Assembly (NCBI GenBank): GCA_033964015.1
Contig: JAWWUD010000224.1
Span: 1 to 64,000, forward strand
From: Scolanthus callimorphus
Lineage: Eukaryota > Cnidaria > Anthozoa > Actiniaria > Edwardsiidae
Reading direction: 5' to 3'
DNA: 64,000 nt
Shown: one piece after another, positions 31,401-46,400 of the stretch
Layout of the letters: each line of letters begins with the position of its first letter
How positions within the stretch are numbered: the first letter of the stretch is position 1
Translations under genes and position numbers: made by a program
The notes under the pieces: generated by a model
The model's database searches: none
What the model was told of the DNA's origin: nothing
The model's input: the letters and a program-made list of their open reading frames with translations, nothing else

Positions 31401-34400
31401 AGCTTTGGAAAGTCAATGAATGTCTCTCTTCTAAGGATGTAGATTTTACTTCCAGAAAATGATCTAAATAAAAAGGTTATAAATTTAGTTCTTGTAGAAA
31501 TAGCGCTGTTTTCATTTCTAGCATAAAAGAACCCATGTCTCAATCATATGGCTTTATTTATCGTTTCTTACATGGCAAAAACATCATTTGGCAACCATTT
31601 TGGGACGGAAAGTAGTTGTTGCGATTCAACTATGACACCCTGCATTTCTTGCCGGCACTGGCACCCAGAAGGGCAGTCTGAAAATGCAAGAGATAAATAA
31701 TGAACAACAAAGACACTAGCAACCCTGGATACACTTCTTGATTTGATTCCTTAGGACTTGAATGGCCGCTGTAGCACAGAAAAGTCAGAACTCATAAATG
31801 TATTGGACTTCCTGGTTTCCTTCGCAATCTCAATTTCTTGTTCACTGACACTGAAAGATATCACCACCACCATCATCATCGTCATCGCCTAGTGGCTATA
31901 ATCCCTAGTTAAACATTATGACTGCATTATTTAAGCAATAAAGTACTTTCCGCGTGCTCTCTGTTTTCTTACAAACACGAGGGGGATGTTGGGAGAACTG
32001 ATAAAACTTGAAAGACACGAGCCGCAGGCGAGTGTCTTTCAAGTTTTATCAGTTCGACCAACATTCCCCGAGTGTTTGTAAGAAACCAGAGAGCACGCAG
32101 AAAGTATTTTTATTGCTTTTAGAAAATAACATACACACGCGCGACAGCGTTGCGTGACAATCGTGTTTCTCAGGTCTCTTACAAACACGCCTTTCAACCA
32201 ATCAGAATGCGCACATTCACAATACAACATAGGTGTTATTTTCTAAAGCTCTTTACTAGGTGGCCACCATTTCATTTCAAAAGTGAATAGCTTTCATATT
32301 TCGCTGATCATTGGAACCGAAAGAAAATATATATATATTTTTTTTGCTCAAACATTTATACATTAATCTAAAATTTACGCGTGACACTTTTTATTTGGGT
32401 ATCTGCCCCAGTCCTTGATTTTTATCTCTCCGGATCTTACCTTGAACGCAATAATCATCTGGAATTGTGTCTGCAATTAAGAAAATACCAGTGTTATAGA
32501 GCGGATTTCACATGAGCGGATTTCACGAGAGAAATCACCACTTGCTCCTAAATGGCTTTTCTCTCAGCCAATCACAAGCCGAACCAATTACGCAATTGTA
32601 TTTACTAAAGAATTTGATTGGCTGAGAAAAACGAGTAGCCAATGAGAACGCAAAGCAATCGCAATTACACAACAAGGGTTGACAGTCATGTGAAATCCGC
32701 TCTAACAAGTATTTAGTGAATAGTGTCCCAAAGCACTTTATTGAGGGAAGGTGGAGCAGTTTTTTTTTTCGAATGCCAATCGACTGGGTTGGTTTACTAA
32801 GCATTTACTTACTTTTCAAAACGCGATAGAAAGCTCGAAATCCTGTTCGCGTCGTGTTACTGTTTGTGGAAAAGATGACCGTCACAAGGTTCTGCTTTGA
32901 GTCAATACTTTCTGGATACCTAAAAGTAGGATAAACTTAATGAAAGAGACGGGACCATATTGTCGCCACATAGCACTCTATCGTTCTAAGTTCAACTGAG
33001 ACCCACGTTTGTGGCGACTAAATATTGTTTTTTGGCGGCAAACATTTTTGAATTGGTCGACAATGGCACCTAGCAAACGGGAGCTGTGTCATTCCAGGAC
33101 ATTGCTATCTCTTTCAAGATCGTTTAACATCTAATCTCCTATATTGGTCAAATGCAACATTCATTTACTGGCTGCTTCTTGAACTATTTACCTTCTTGAA
33201 CTATTTACCTTCTTGAACTATTTGAACTTCTTGAACTATTTACCTTCTTGAACTATTTACCTGGTTCCACAATATCTACCAATACGATTTGAACCGCTCT
33301 TTCTATGTTCCCAAATTTCTTGAACTATTTACCTGGTTCCACAATATCTACCAATACGATTTGAACCGCTCTTTCTATGTTCCCAAATTTCAAGATAATC
33401 TGCGTCGCAGCTGGGACTTTCTTCGAGCTCAAACTCTTGGATTTCTATTTTAATCACATGACCTCTGACACCAACTATTTCCCATTTGCACGAAGCATTG
33501 TTGCCGTAGTAGCCGGGGTAATATGGGGAGAGGATGTATCCACTTTGGTTCCTCAGCACTTCATTACAAGCTGTTAAAACAATGAAGAGCAAAATTCACA
33601 AAATAAAAATCGATATCCTTTTTTGCACCATTCTTACCAGATTTTTGTTGTATTAAAGGCCCATAAGCACCCAAGTCGCATTGCAGACTCACAAGAATAA
33701 AACGCAGTTGAAAACTCTATGCAAATGTTCAGTTTGAACTTTTGAAATGCAAAGAACAAAAGGAACCTTTTGGGACCTACAGTATTAGCCAATTACAGAT
33801 GTTGAATGACAATAGATCCAATTGAAATTAAAGCGCATAGGTTCCCGGTTGCCTATGGACCTTTAACTTGCCCTTGTTCAAGCTTGCGCTTAATTTTAAT
33901 GCTTTTTGCATTTCTGTGGAGTCTCACGCCGCCACTGATGGTTTCCATCACGAAATTTAAGCAATAGATCTCAACAGGGGAATTTCCAAGAGATGTTCCG
34001 CCTGATGAAAATCAAGCTCATATTACGATGAATGTTTACAGTCGCCAAAAGTGTGCGAAAACTGTCGTAGTGTTGTAGTTTTACAGGCAGAAGCCAAATC
34101 TGTTCGTCAGTAGGCGCTCGACTGTGACGTATTTCAAATTGCAAGCACCGTTTCATACTTACCTTTCGAAGCACGAGAAGGCGTTATATCACAAGGTTCG
34201 TCCGTGGTGTATAAGCCACCTATTGCAATTGTGCCCTGTCCTTGTGTTGTTTTCCCGTTCAAAACAATCTTAAACCATAAAGCATAACAAAACCATCACA
34301 TTGTTTACGCTCTACAAACCCTGGTGCGAGTATGCTTGATTGCCGTAAATGAAATCAGCATTTTAAACCACTTCATTTTAACTTGTAACATTTTGGTATA

Positions 34401-37400
34401 TTTCTTTCGAAATGAGTTGTGCAACTCTCATTGATGGCGACGTCAAAGCAGGCATGCAGCTTCACAAAACAGACAAAAAAGATCGCGGCAAAGCATCTTT
34501 GACTTGTTGTCGATTTCTGTTAATTTGAGTCACTACGTCAATCTCAGCGAGGAGATGCACTTTAAAAAAGTACTAAGATAAGTTCCAAGTTTGCGGTCGA
34601 GCCCTCAGATGTAGGCATGCTCTTTCGACCTGGTCTGGTTTGTTATTCTTTAAAGGCCCATAATCAACCGGGAGCCTTTGCGCCCCGTTTTCTTTTGTTC
34701 TCAAATTGATCCATTGTTTTTCGGGTGCTCTGATTGGCTAATAGACCGCAAAGGCCGTCGGTTGATGATGGGCCTTTAAAAAAACATCTTACCTTGTACC
34801 CTATTACAGCTGTCAATGCAACCTTCCCTTCCCGCCATACGCTAATAGAATTGTCTTCGACAACCCACAAAGGTATTAGAGGGTAAGCTGTGTTATTGAG
34901 TTCCTGTGAGATAGTTAAAGATAGAGCGCTAGGGCCCCATATCTTATATAAGAATCTAAGACATCTCCTTGGGTAACTTGATGATCGTTGGTACTGTGGG
35001 CTAATGATGGATGTCGCGGTTTCGGAATGGTCACTGTTTTGCACTGCTAGAACATTTTCTGGAGAGGGAAAAGGATATTTGTTTTTTCATGGCATCACAA
35101 TCGTCAAAAGCAGCAGACATTGATCTCGATAACAATGATCGTCAATTTCACCAAGAGCCAGTTCGTGTATTCCATTACCGCCCACTAGCTTACCTGTTTT
35201 ACCATGGCAAGCGCATCGCGTTATACTGGTTGCATTGAATATCTTGGCATAGGCTTCCCAGCTGAAAACATCTCCTAACATTAACGTGGAACATGAGTGC
35301 GATTGATAGAAAATCTCTTCTTCGTTGATCACTTTGCTCCAGACATTCATGTTTGTGATTGATATTGTTTGTTTGCTGGCTGTTTGGTTGGTCAAAGAGG
35401 TCCAGGTTATTACCACTTGCAAAGAGTTCCCATCTGGAAATGGACAACAGATAGATATAGGTCATGGCAGATCTTTGTTTAACTAATCATTATTGTATAC
35501 TTATGCAGTAACATTTCTCCTGTGAGCCACACCTTAAGGTGCATGATCTTTCTCGCCTGATATAGCGATGGTGAAGTTTCCGACACTTAATATACAGTAG
35601 AGCATAATGGATCTCGGTGATACTATTAAACCCCTAGCAGAAGTCGTATTAGACTGCGTTAACGTGTTCTCGCCAGACTCTCCCGGAAATATTGACTATC
35701 ATCTTCAAGATATACTCTCTGTCTATCAAGATATCAATATAGATAGATACTTTCTAACTTTTCAAAGTTTACTTTCTTGCCCATTACCTCATTTACCAAA
35801 ATAAGAGCATCAACCGAATGTGATATTTACTGACGTTTCATTGTATCATCATTACTGCGTGCCATCTTTCCTATGCTAGAGAACAGCTCTATTGTTACGT
35901 ACACAATAATCGCTTTGTGTCCCATTCTCCTACTCCATAACGGAGTATGGTGCCATCTCTGTAAATCCTCCACTCTCCGAAACTGGACTTCCAGGTAAAG
36001 CACATATGATGCCACATGTCATTCCTGTTTTATAAAAATACATCACATATAAAGCAAATAATGAGATACGGAAATCGACTCCACATTATAGTGGCTCTTC
36101 TTTCGTTGCAGGACCTACGGTTTTATGTCCTTATCCGAGAAGACTTAAAGGTTTAGCCAATTGCAGATGTTGGAATAAATAAGGCTGCTCCTTCTCCTCA
36201 ATTATTTCGAAAAGACCCTGAGGGTTGGTCCGTCTAGGGTTATAGCTCCCAACCTCCCGCACAACAGCCCCGGCTGCGCTAACCAGTCTACAACTGTCGT
36301 TACATACATTTGTTTTAAGAAACATGTTTTCGTTTGTATGAGCTTTCTAATCATGCAAAAATGAGCTATGTTGTGAAGAATCAATTTCGTATTTCATTAC
36401 GATTCACTTTAATTAAATATTCAAACTCACCTTAGAAGTACTTCCTTTGCAAATGTCGTTACATTTTTGCTCCACTTGTATTTAATGTACCAAACCAGTG
36501 GGTTTGAGAAAGTCATCCAATGGCACAGAGTCAGTTCTGTTAGTGTTTTTGCCAATGGAAATTGGACTATTTCTGGAGAATAGCTACCTTTTATATTAAC
36601 ACAAATATCTGTAAAGACATGAAACGTTTGAGCTGAAGATATCATTAGCACATTCGTTATTTGTTGATGAGTAAAAACAATGAATCTTGTAGTGGACGAA
36701 GATGAACTGCAACATGTAGTTTATTGATGATGATGATGAAAGTGCTGCTCGTAATTGTGAATATATATTGTGATTGTCATCGAGAAGAGCTCGCGACCAC
36801 ATTGATACAACGATAATTTGCGACCTGAAGGGGCAAGATCCATTGATTCTCCCATCATATTCTCCGATGAAAGTATATTTCGTTTCATTTACGATTTTCA
36901 GATGCGCTTCTCGGTACTTATTCTTCCACTCTTTTCCTCGATCGTACGTTTATTTTTTGCGTTTCGTTTCACTCCTTTTCACCTTGATTAGCCACTAAAT
37001 CATAACTATGACTAAATGAATGCAGCAAAAAATTCTCAATATTTAGTCAAATTCGTAATATTGTGTTGATAAAAAAAGTATATAAAAGTGTTGATATAAG
37101 AGGGAATCCGCCAAGAAATCGAGTTATTTTGACACAAAGCGGAAACAATTTCCTTGTTTCTAGCATTTTTGAAAGGTATTGATTAAATAGAGAATTGGCG
37201 ATAACACCGAGAAGCGATTCCCAAGAAAACCTGAGAAATCATTTTTTAAAGTTGTGAAGGACTGGTGTTGGCTGTTGATGTTCATTTCATGGTGCTGTCA
37301 ACCTATATAAATTGTATGGATTTGGACAACTTTCAGGATTCATTTTTAATTAGATGTTTGGTGTTGTAAGAAATGATTTTTTTTAGATCAAATATCAAAA

Positions 37401-40400
37401 GCAGCAAGACAGAAATCTACACTATCATATAAATTATTTTGTTCAAATAATTGTTTTCCAGTCGTTACTCGATTTTCAAATGGATTAAACGTCATAATAC
37501 TCGACGCTCTTTACCTTCATTGGTTCGATTAGCAGAACGAACAAACGGTATCGTTGTGTTTATCCGACTTTTAATCAACCATTGGTTTGTGCTTCCTATT
37601 TTTTTCCAGCCTCTCCATATTTCCCGTGACGTAATATTCTTGATATCTGGAGCAATAAAATTACAAAAGCCAGCCATGAGGATTTGAGGACCCTAAAGGG
37701 CGATTTAGACTGTACGATTTCGCCTACAACCATCGTATGCGGCACGCTTGCGACATCATGACTTAGCTCTGATTTAGACACACACGAGTTTTGAGACTTT
37801 TCACTTACGTCACATGAATTATCGCGAACGATTCGCTGATTTTACCCGTAAAATTTCCTTTAAACCACTTTCTTTGAAAAGACCTCACAAGAAATTACCT
37901 CTGGTCGGTGTTTGTCTGATCTTTATTGCTCACCTGTTTTATCCAGCCCATCTAAAAGTCGTTTTCAGTGCCGATAACCGGCTCATTGCTCCATAAACTT
38001 ATCAGGTTTTCAGCTCAGAATCTTTGAAGTTTATTTTGGTCTTCGCATCCTTTACAGTTGATGTCTTTGAGGAAAAACTGCTGCAGCATCTGTGTTACAA
38101 CGTCCGCCATTTTGAAAACACCACATATTTTGAAACAAACACCACTCTTGGCACCCCCGAAAGAGAATTCTGTCACCGCTTTCGTCACTTTACCGAATAT
38201 GGCTACAAAGTCGTTAAGTATTGAAACAGTTTTCAAAAATACTACAGCTTTTTCGTGTCGTAAGCGCATGTCGTAGAGGAGTCGTAGGGCTGATTTAGTT
38301 GCGACTCGAGTCGTATGCTGATGCGAGCGTGTCGCATGCGATGGTTGTAGGCGAAAATCCTACAGTCTAAATCGGCCTTAAAAGAGTTCGAGACAACCAT
38401 GAATCACAGTTAATGGAGTGGAAGGGTTGGGAAGCTCAGCAAACTTCAAAGGGTCAACACAATCGCGTGGGTTGGATGTTGAGAAGGACTATCACGTGTT
38501 ATTCACCCTGCACAACCTTTTGTTTCATGCTCATCTAATATATGCGTGTCTGGTTGTACAATGAATCTTACTGACTGAATTTTGGAACTTATGTACCATG
38601 ACCCTGTACAAACAAAATGATTCCTCTAAAAAGTAAACAAAGAGATAGTACAATAGCAGGGTGCCAGGTTTCCTAACCATTCCCCTCCATAAACTATGCA
38701 TGAACTATGTAAAGTCGTTAGCAGCATTTCATGGCTGTGGCGCTTTGCTGAAACTACTTCCTTCAGCCAGGGAAGTATCCTATTTCAGCAATGAATGTGT
38801 CTTGTGACTTGCAGCGCGGGTGCTGAATTACTCTAAAAATTTACTGAAAAAGTCGACACAACGTTTGTACGTTTGTAAATTTTTAGAATTATCTGACTTA
38901 CTGTCGACTAGAACTCAACCGTTCCGACGTACACAAGCAGGGAAAGCTGTCGAATGGTTTTCCAAAATTTGCTGAATTACGCTGGATCTCAACGACGACA
39001 CTGACAGCCAAGCCGCCATATGCACAGACATTAAAGGTGGTAATAACACAATAGAACAAGCTCAACTCACAATATCAACAAGTTGATCGATCTTGACCCG
39101 AACAGAAATAAAATAATCTCTGTCCCGGTCAGGAGTCGAACCCGGATCACAGCGGCGAAAGGCCAAAGCCGTAACGTGAAGCCAACTGCGCTTCAGCCTG
39201 AAAGTTGGGGAGCCATTGAGGGACTTTTGTTGGGAGGGGGAGATCAACGGTACCTGGGTTGTAGATACTGCAGTATCTTGACCAGCAAAACGTCTGGTAG
39301 TATACCCCTATGAACTTGTAGACGTAAAACCCACTGCAGTTTCTTATCTTCACTTCGGTTTCGATACGACAGCACTCTAGCGGCCGCCCTCGCCATGCAT
39401 AGCTGAAGCAAACATCTCTGGTAACTATTCCGTCTTCCACGTCCGGATGGGATCCGTTTATCCATCCTCTATTAACAGCAGAGCAGTGATATCCAGGGGT
39501 TGATACACATTTAGTAGGTATTTGATTCCCAGCAGCACCGGTTATGCGGTACCAAGAGCTCTTATCGAGTTGGGCATCACAAAGCATGTTACTATCGACG
39601 ATGAGGTTAACTCGGCGATCAGTAGCGTCAAGAATCTCATAATTCTGGCACTCACATCCTAGAACTGAGATAAATAAATCCTTTTCAGGATATACTTAAG
39701 TTAAACAGGAAAACCTCTCAATTACATAAGTCCGATTTAGAAATGAATGCCCAGGTGCCCGGGTGGCCAACCCTGGCACTGTAGATTGTATTCAGGTGAA
39801 AAAAAATTCAAAGGACGTCCAAGATGGTGGTTTAAGGTATGAGTATACCTTTGAGGGGTGTCGCGGGAAAAAATTCGTATCGCGTCACAATTTACACCAC
39901 AATCGTCGTTCATATGTCATTTTAAAGCTAAATGATGTCTATCTGATGAATATTTTTTTTTCAATATATTGTACAGAAACATCTATTTTTGTAACTATAA
40001 AGAAAACAGCACCGACTTCCTTTAAAAAGCTCCCGCCTCTTCGAATAAAATTGCACAGCTCCAAATTTAAGCAAAATCTATTCTTTAGAAGGCCATCTAA
40101 AAAAGGTGTGCGGGATTTTTTATTTTCATTTCAAAACATATTTTATGCTAATTTATGTGTTAGCATTTCCAAAAATATCGAATTTTCAACCTGGTTTATG
40201 TGATATTCCGTTAATACGTGAAATATTAATAATCCCGCACACCTTTTTTAGATCGCCCTCTAAGGGATACATTTTGCTGAAATCTGGAGCTTTTAACATT
40301 AACTGGAAGTGACAGGAGTAAGCAAAAATTGGTACTTTCCTATGAAACAGAAAACGACGAAAACGATCCATCAAAGTAACGTTGCATAGAAATATACCAT

Positions 40401-43400
40401 TAGTAAATAAGGCCGTTTGATAACCTTTAAAACGATATATAAATGGCTTTTGTAGTGTAAATAATGACGCGACAGTGATTTTTTCAGTGCTACATGTTCG
40501 AATTCTTTCGGGCAATTTATTCCAAATTTTTTCCGATAGTTGGTTTTAGGGAGAGGTAACTGGAATCTAGAGGAAGAACCTCTAGTGTCGAAAGGGGATA
40601 CATTGTTGGAAAATGGACGAAAATAATCGAAACTGAAAAGGAATAGACGATGTCACTTCCTAGTCACATGGTGTGTGAAATGTTGCCTTTAAATTTACCT
40701 GGAACTCTCTTGCAATTCTCTTTTGAAAATGAGATGTCATCAATGAATAAATTAACTCTTCTGTCAGATTTCACCCCTTGAAACTCTACCTAATATATAT
40801 GAGAAGAAATGGTTTAGTTACGTCAACTTCATGCACTCTTTAAACATACACCGATGTTCTTTAAAGTATATTATGTTCTGGACGTTTCTGATCAATGGAT
40901 GAACTCAAGGATAATTTCGAAGAATCTTTGTGTATCTGGCTAAACTTGCCTTTATAGCATCAACTCTATCTGTTAGAAGATCAAGTTGAACAAATTTCCA
41001 GTGAGGAGTAAGCTGACTGAGACTCCATATTTGTCTTGTTATGTTGCGTATGATGTAATTTACATTAAGGCGTCTCTTAAAGTAGCTTGTTCCACTAAAC
41101 ATCCAGAACCTTAAACATTTCCAGACTCTTAAGTCGACTGTGGGGCTTGTGAAGTTGCTGTACCAGTTGCTACCCTCGCCGGTGAGTGCCAAGTATGGCC
41201 ATTCTGAACCTTTAAGGACAATGTTCAGCTTGAGCAAACTTAATTATCACCATTTCCATTGCCCTCGCCATTATCAACAATCATTATTAATGTTTCATAT
41301 AATGCAACCATAATCAAATTTACCAAGGCGTGCGTGTTGTGTGGTCATCGTTTCCTTTGGAGGTAAAGACCATCGTCCGTCGATCTTCCAACCGCAAATG
41401 CCGTTAGAGAAATAGCAGGAGGGATTTTCTATGAAAAAAAAAACATAAGACGTCTCAGATGGTCATTTTTTTTAGAGGGGCCGTCTCACCCTAACCCATA
41501 ACGCACTGCTTTGCCACGATTTGACACAAGACACAAGAAAAACCTTGATTGTTATTGCCGTCCCTCGCATATTGCCTAACAAACAAGAGCAATACGACTC
41601 CTTTGCAAACGTCAGACTTTTTGGTGCTCTGAATGAACATAAAAACAAAGAAATGCATTGTAACCTGCCATTACAGAGACAAACTTTGATTGATGTTTCC
41701 ATAGTTGACGTTGGATAACGCACCTTGACTACTGATGTATTGGCAATTCGATGCATTAGCGATTAGCTCTATATCATCAAGTGCCACGTAATCGCTTCCA
41801 CTACTCATGATTTCGCCAACGAAGATAAGCTATAAGACAATAAAAAAGTGATAGGTTAAAAGTAATCAATAATCAACTCTAGCGTGACGTTTGAAATAAT
41901 TCGTGATTAGAGTTGCTTAGGCAAATGCATTGTTTAAAGCTGCTTATTTACAGAATAATGCGATTCTGCTTTTGGAGTTTTGAGTTTCGATGTTCAGACT
42001 GTTTGAGGGTTAATTCGTGCAGAACCATCTGACTGGTTTTCGTCACGACGGTGGCTGCACTGACTGCGACTGAAGCAAGGTTAAATGCCATGATTGGCTC
42101 AGAAGATCTGGAAAGCAGACCTTCTCAGCTTGAGGGTGCCGGCTTTTCAACGCTGTGCTTCGAACTAAATTCCTAGTTGGGGGTTACTGTTAAGTATCGC
42201 GATTCACCCTGCCACTCTGTGTTGTTGTGAGCCGTCAATATTTTGTGGTATTGACGGCTCAAAAAGAGCTAGCAAAATTCAACTTTTTTCGCACGAATTT
42301 ATGTTTCATTTCATTGTCAATAGTTAGAAATAACGTTTAGCTATATTTCTAGCAATATCTTATGGCAGAAAGAGATTTTTTCGCCGAAAAAGATTGAAAA
42401 ATGTAAACAGAAAATGCTCGAGCTCGTGCGAAAAGCCCATGTGATTGCGTGAGATCGTGCGTAAATGTAATGAGAATTGAAATTTCAATCGACAATTAAA
42501 TAGCACTATTTCTTGCCATTTCCTCCAGAAAATCTTCAAGAATCGCGATACAATATTAATTACAATTTTGAGACGGCAATTCCACAAAATATTGACGGCG
42601 TTGGAAGAAAATATTTTCACGTATTGGGCTCCGTCGCTGCGCGACTCCGCCCAATACGTGAACATATTTTCTCCCAACTAGCCGTCAATATTTTGTGGAA
42701 TTGCCGTCTCAAAATCGTAATTAGTATATAGTATTACTTCTACTGTGTTTTTGCGTCTGTGGGATGAAACATAATTCACAATAGAAAACACCTTCTCATG
42801 ACATGGAATGTGTCAAATAAAAAAATTCAAACTGCTTTCAGCTAAAGTATTTCAAGTATATCAAAATACCCTGATATGGCTGGTCGCCTCGATAAGTTGT
42901 CTATTTGCGGATCAGCCACTCCTGTTAATAATGTGTTAAAGTCAAAATAAAGTCTGAAGTCTGTCTGAACTGTAGCTTACACTACGATTTTGATAGCTTT
43001 CTGGAACTTCTACTTGTCCGTACGACCAATGAGAAGTCGCGGTATCACTGGCGTTCCAGAGACGGTGAAGAATACCGTTAGTGGCCATAAAAACTTCAAG
43101 TGAATTGTTAGTCGTATCCATTATTTGGAACCAGAAACGCACACACAATTTATGTTGTCTTCAAGGATAGCTTTTCTCATACTTGCAACACCTCCGTGTT
43201 TGTTTACTGCCCTGAGGAGTGTGTAAGCACCTGTTGATGGAATACATTTTCTGTTACTTGAAGTAAGGTCGGTTCGATCCTCGACATGTCTTCTAACCAA
43301 TAGAAACTACCTCAAGCGGAAAATGGAGTTGCAGGTTTTTTTTTTTAGCGTATTGCAGGGATGAAATCCCGGGATGAATTCCATGGTGGGCATTCTATAA

Positions 43401-46400
43401 AAGTTTCATGTTGGGTACACAAATTCCACGAAGAACTCAATGTTATTTTATAGTTGCGAAATGCATATCCAATGTATTTTCACTGGCGTATTTTCGCAGC
43501 ATGATTCCGGACTCATAAGGGAAATCTCCGGCGCTATCTTGGACGCCCCAATTCATCTTCGGCAAGTGCGCGTCGAAAATGGCGCCGGTGATTTGCTATT
43601 CGGATTCACGCTACAAAAGCAGTATCAAATGCCTTCAAGCTGGCTAATTTACCATTTGGTGTTATTGTCGTGTGGTCAGTTCGTGGTATCAAGTTTGCTG
43701 GGTTGCGGAGGTTCTGAGGAATCACTACTTGCCATTCTGCTGTACTGTTTTCGTTGAACTCGAATCCACATTGCCCGGTTTCAAAGTTACATATACCTGT
43801 ACCAGCAAGAACAATGAACTCAATATTCCAACGTCATAGGCTCAATCTTTCATTGATATTTCTAGCTACTCCAACTGGTTATTTTCCTCAGAATATTGTT
43901 TTAAAAGTGTTATAGATATCAAATACGCTTAGTCACACTTGCATGAGGATGAATCAAACAACAACAGAAACAACATAGATGGTTGATGGAGTAGGGCCTC
44001 AGGGCCACCCACAGTGAAAGTAGGTTTGTCCTCCTCTCTAAAATGGAGGGACTTATACATTACAAGACGCCGAAATACCTTCTAATGTTCCACAATGTTG
44101 GTACTTCCCGCTAGAAGCTGGAAATCGTCTCTTGCAGGTGGTATTTCCATTGCTGCAGGAACCTGTAAGAAAGATACTTCATTATTGGCGCCATATCCCA
44201 CGGTATGCACATGCAGACACGCTTGCACAGGAGACTAGTGTTGTGGAATCCGCTTTGATGCCATCGCCCGGAAGTCAACGCATGCGATGGCGGGTACCGC
44301 AGAACGGGACTTACAAAACGTGATCTCCTTTCACGATGCAGTGGCAGCGGTAGAAGACGGAAAAGCCTGATTCTCCTAGGTGTGGGCGCCATGAGGTCCT
44401 CGCTCACAGCAGCAATAAGTAGGTATGCTACAACAGCTAATTTGATAAGGCTTGTTTTTCATCTTTAGTGGCTTACTATGAGAGACCTCATACTCAATGA
44501 CGTTCTAATGCGTCGACATATTCTACAAAGGGTTTTTACAGAATACTGGAGAAACATTTATACATACCACAGACGTAAGGCAGACTGGAGCTGTCTCCAC
44601 AGCCTCCAGCGACTGAACACATTTTTGTAGCTGGAATGCATGAGCCTTCATAGCATTCGTAACCGCCAGAGCATCGGAATCCTGTGAAGTTAAGAGACGG
44701 CAAGGTCGTTCAGACTTATTATTGAATAACCTTTTTCAATACTTTTTCGATACTTTTCACAATACTCTTTCAATTTTTTCCATTTGCTACTGACACGGTG
44801 ATTGCACCAAGCTAGCAGTGTCGGTGCAGTAGATAGACACTGGCCTGTGCTGAAGGGAGATGACTATGATCATCGCCCTTAGCCACAAATGCCTTTCTTT
44901 ACTTTCTTTCTTCGCGCATGGTATTCGTATTTCTTGTATTTCTGTACTGACAAAGATACAGGATTTGGTTCTTTCTTCACTTACCACAATTCTTCTCATC
45001 CTCCCCAGTTTCACAATCTCGTTTTCCATCACACAGATCGTAATGGCTGACGCATTGACCATTCTCACAAGTAAAGAAACCAGTTGAGCAAACGCAGCCC
45101 CGCTCATCTGACCCATCGAGGCAACCATCTTTTACTCCATTGCATCTTCTAAACGGTTCAGTGCAGTAGCCATTGTCGCATCTGAATTGATTGTTGTCAC
45201 ATTTGAAGCCTTGAAGTAAATCATTACACAGTTAATTAGAGATAGCAACGACTTTAACCTATTTGGTTGTTTAGAAGGCAATTAGCTAAGCCAATGGCAA
45301 GTGCGTCTCAGCAAGTATGCACGTTTTTGTTCCATAGGGTAAATCACTTGGAAAGATCCTAGACAGTGTACAAAACGCCAGAGAATGCTATCTCTTTGTT
45401 GTTTCACTTACCTGGTTTCGCAATCGACGGGTGGACGGTACATTCCTCTGTTGAAATTTCAACCCCTGTTATTGCTATACTGATGTTGCTCTTCGAGACA
45501 GATGACCCCTGAAACCTAAGCTGTTGTGTAGTTGAGTTAAAATGAGAAACGCTATTATAGGCCGTTGCGTGTGGAGAATATGTTGGTCATTCATAGGGCA
45601 ACTACCGTCACAAACATCCCAATCATCAAATATTGATAGTTATTCAGCAAAACCATTTTACTCTTTCTACCCAGTTTGTTTCTTACTTTGAATTTCTGAC
45701 TGGCAAGAAAAGGCACTTGAGCACTTTTCCACTCATCACCGTGAAAACCTTGAGCATTCCATATAAGGTCTTCACGGAGCCCAAGCAAGTAGACCTTCAA
45801 AGCATTATCGGATATTTGTGGAAGTAGGTAGGAGAACTTCAAACATAACTGGATGCTTTGGTAAACTGACTTCCAGGGAAGGTATGAAGATTCCACAGAG
45901 GCCTCAGTGCTTTCATCCGCAAGATAAAGGAATCCATCTGGAGAAGTAGAGAAAGCATCAGCTGCTCTTTTTGCATCTTGCCTTTAAAACTACAGAAAGG
46001 TGCTACATAAAACACACGGCTGGAACTGGAACTAGCAGTCTAAGGAAAAAGCGTAGATTTGAATAATCAGGGCCATTTGCATAATATTTTAAGGCTGCAT
46101 CATTTCTGCGCTCGCCTTAGACAAAAGTCTGGATAGCGAGCAAGTATGGTGTAGCGGTTACGACGGGTGCCATGGCAACGGACGATGGTAATGAAAATCT
46201 TCGCTTGTTTTGAGGATGAAGATCAATCAGAAAAATCCATTCACCTCAATAAATGAATCAACTACAGTGGCTTTTAAGAATTTCGTGAACAATATTTTTC
46301 TTTATTACCTGTCAAGTTCCAACCCAGGCCATGTCCTGTTAACCTCCATTCCGGACACAGTCCGTAGATAAAGGAACAATTGTAAATTGTTGATGCTTTC

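Noticed and set aside
33176..33264. Regular direct repeats resembling a CRISPR array
   Set aside because: The 17-bp units are contiguous without unique spacers, in a eukaryotic intron.
33377..33577. + strand ORF opposite the CUB exon
   Set aside because: Shadow of the CUB coding frame on the other strand.
39085..39212. tRNA gene
   Set aside because: A good B box is present but no cloverleaf or anticodon arm can be formed; SINE head is the better reading.
40186..40515. - strand ORF of 109 codons in a gene B intron
   Set aside because: No domain or splice context; it ends in a local inverted repeat (GTGTGCGGGA / TCCCGCACAC), so probably part of a repeat.
43440..43757. + strand ORF of 105 codons
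   Set aside because: It is antisense to the first exon of MAM domain 2 of gene B, which has a clear domain and splice signals.
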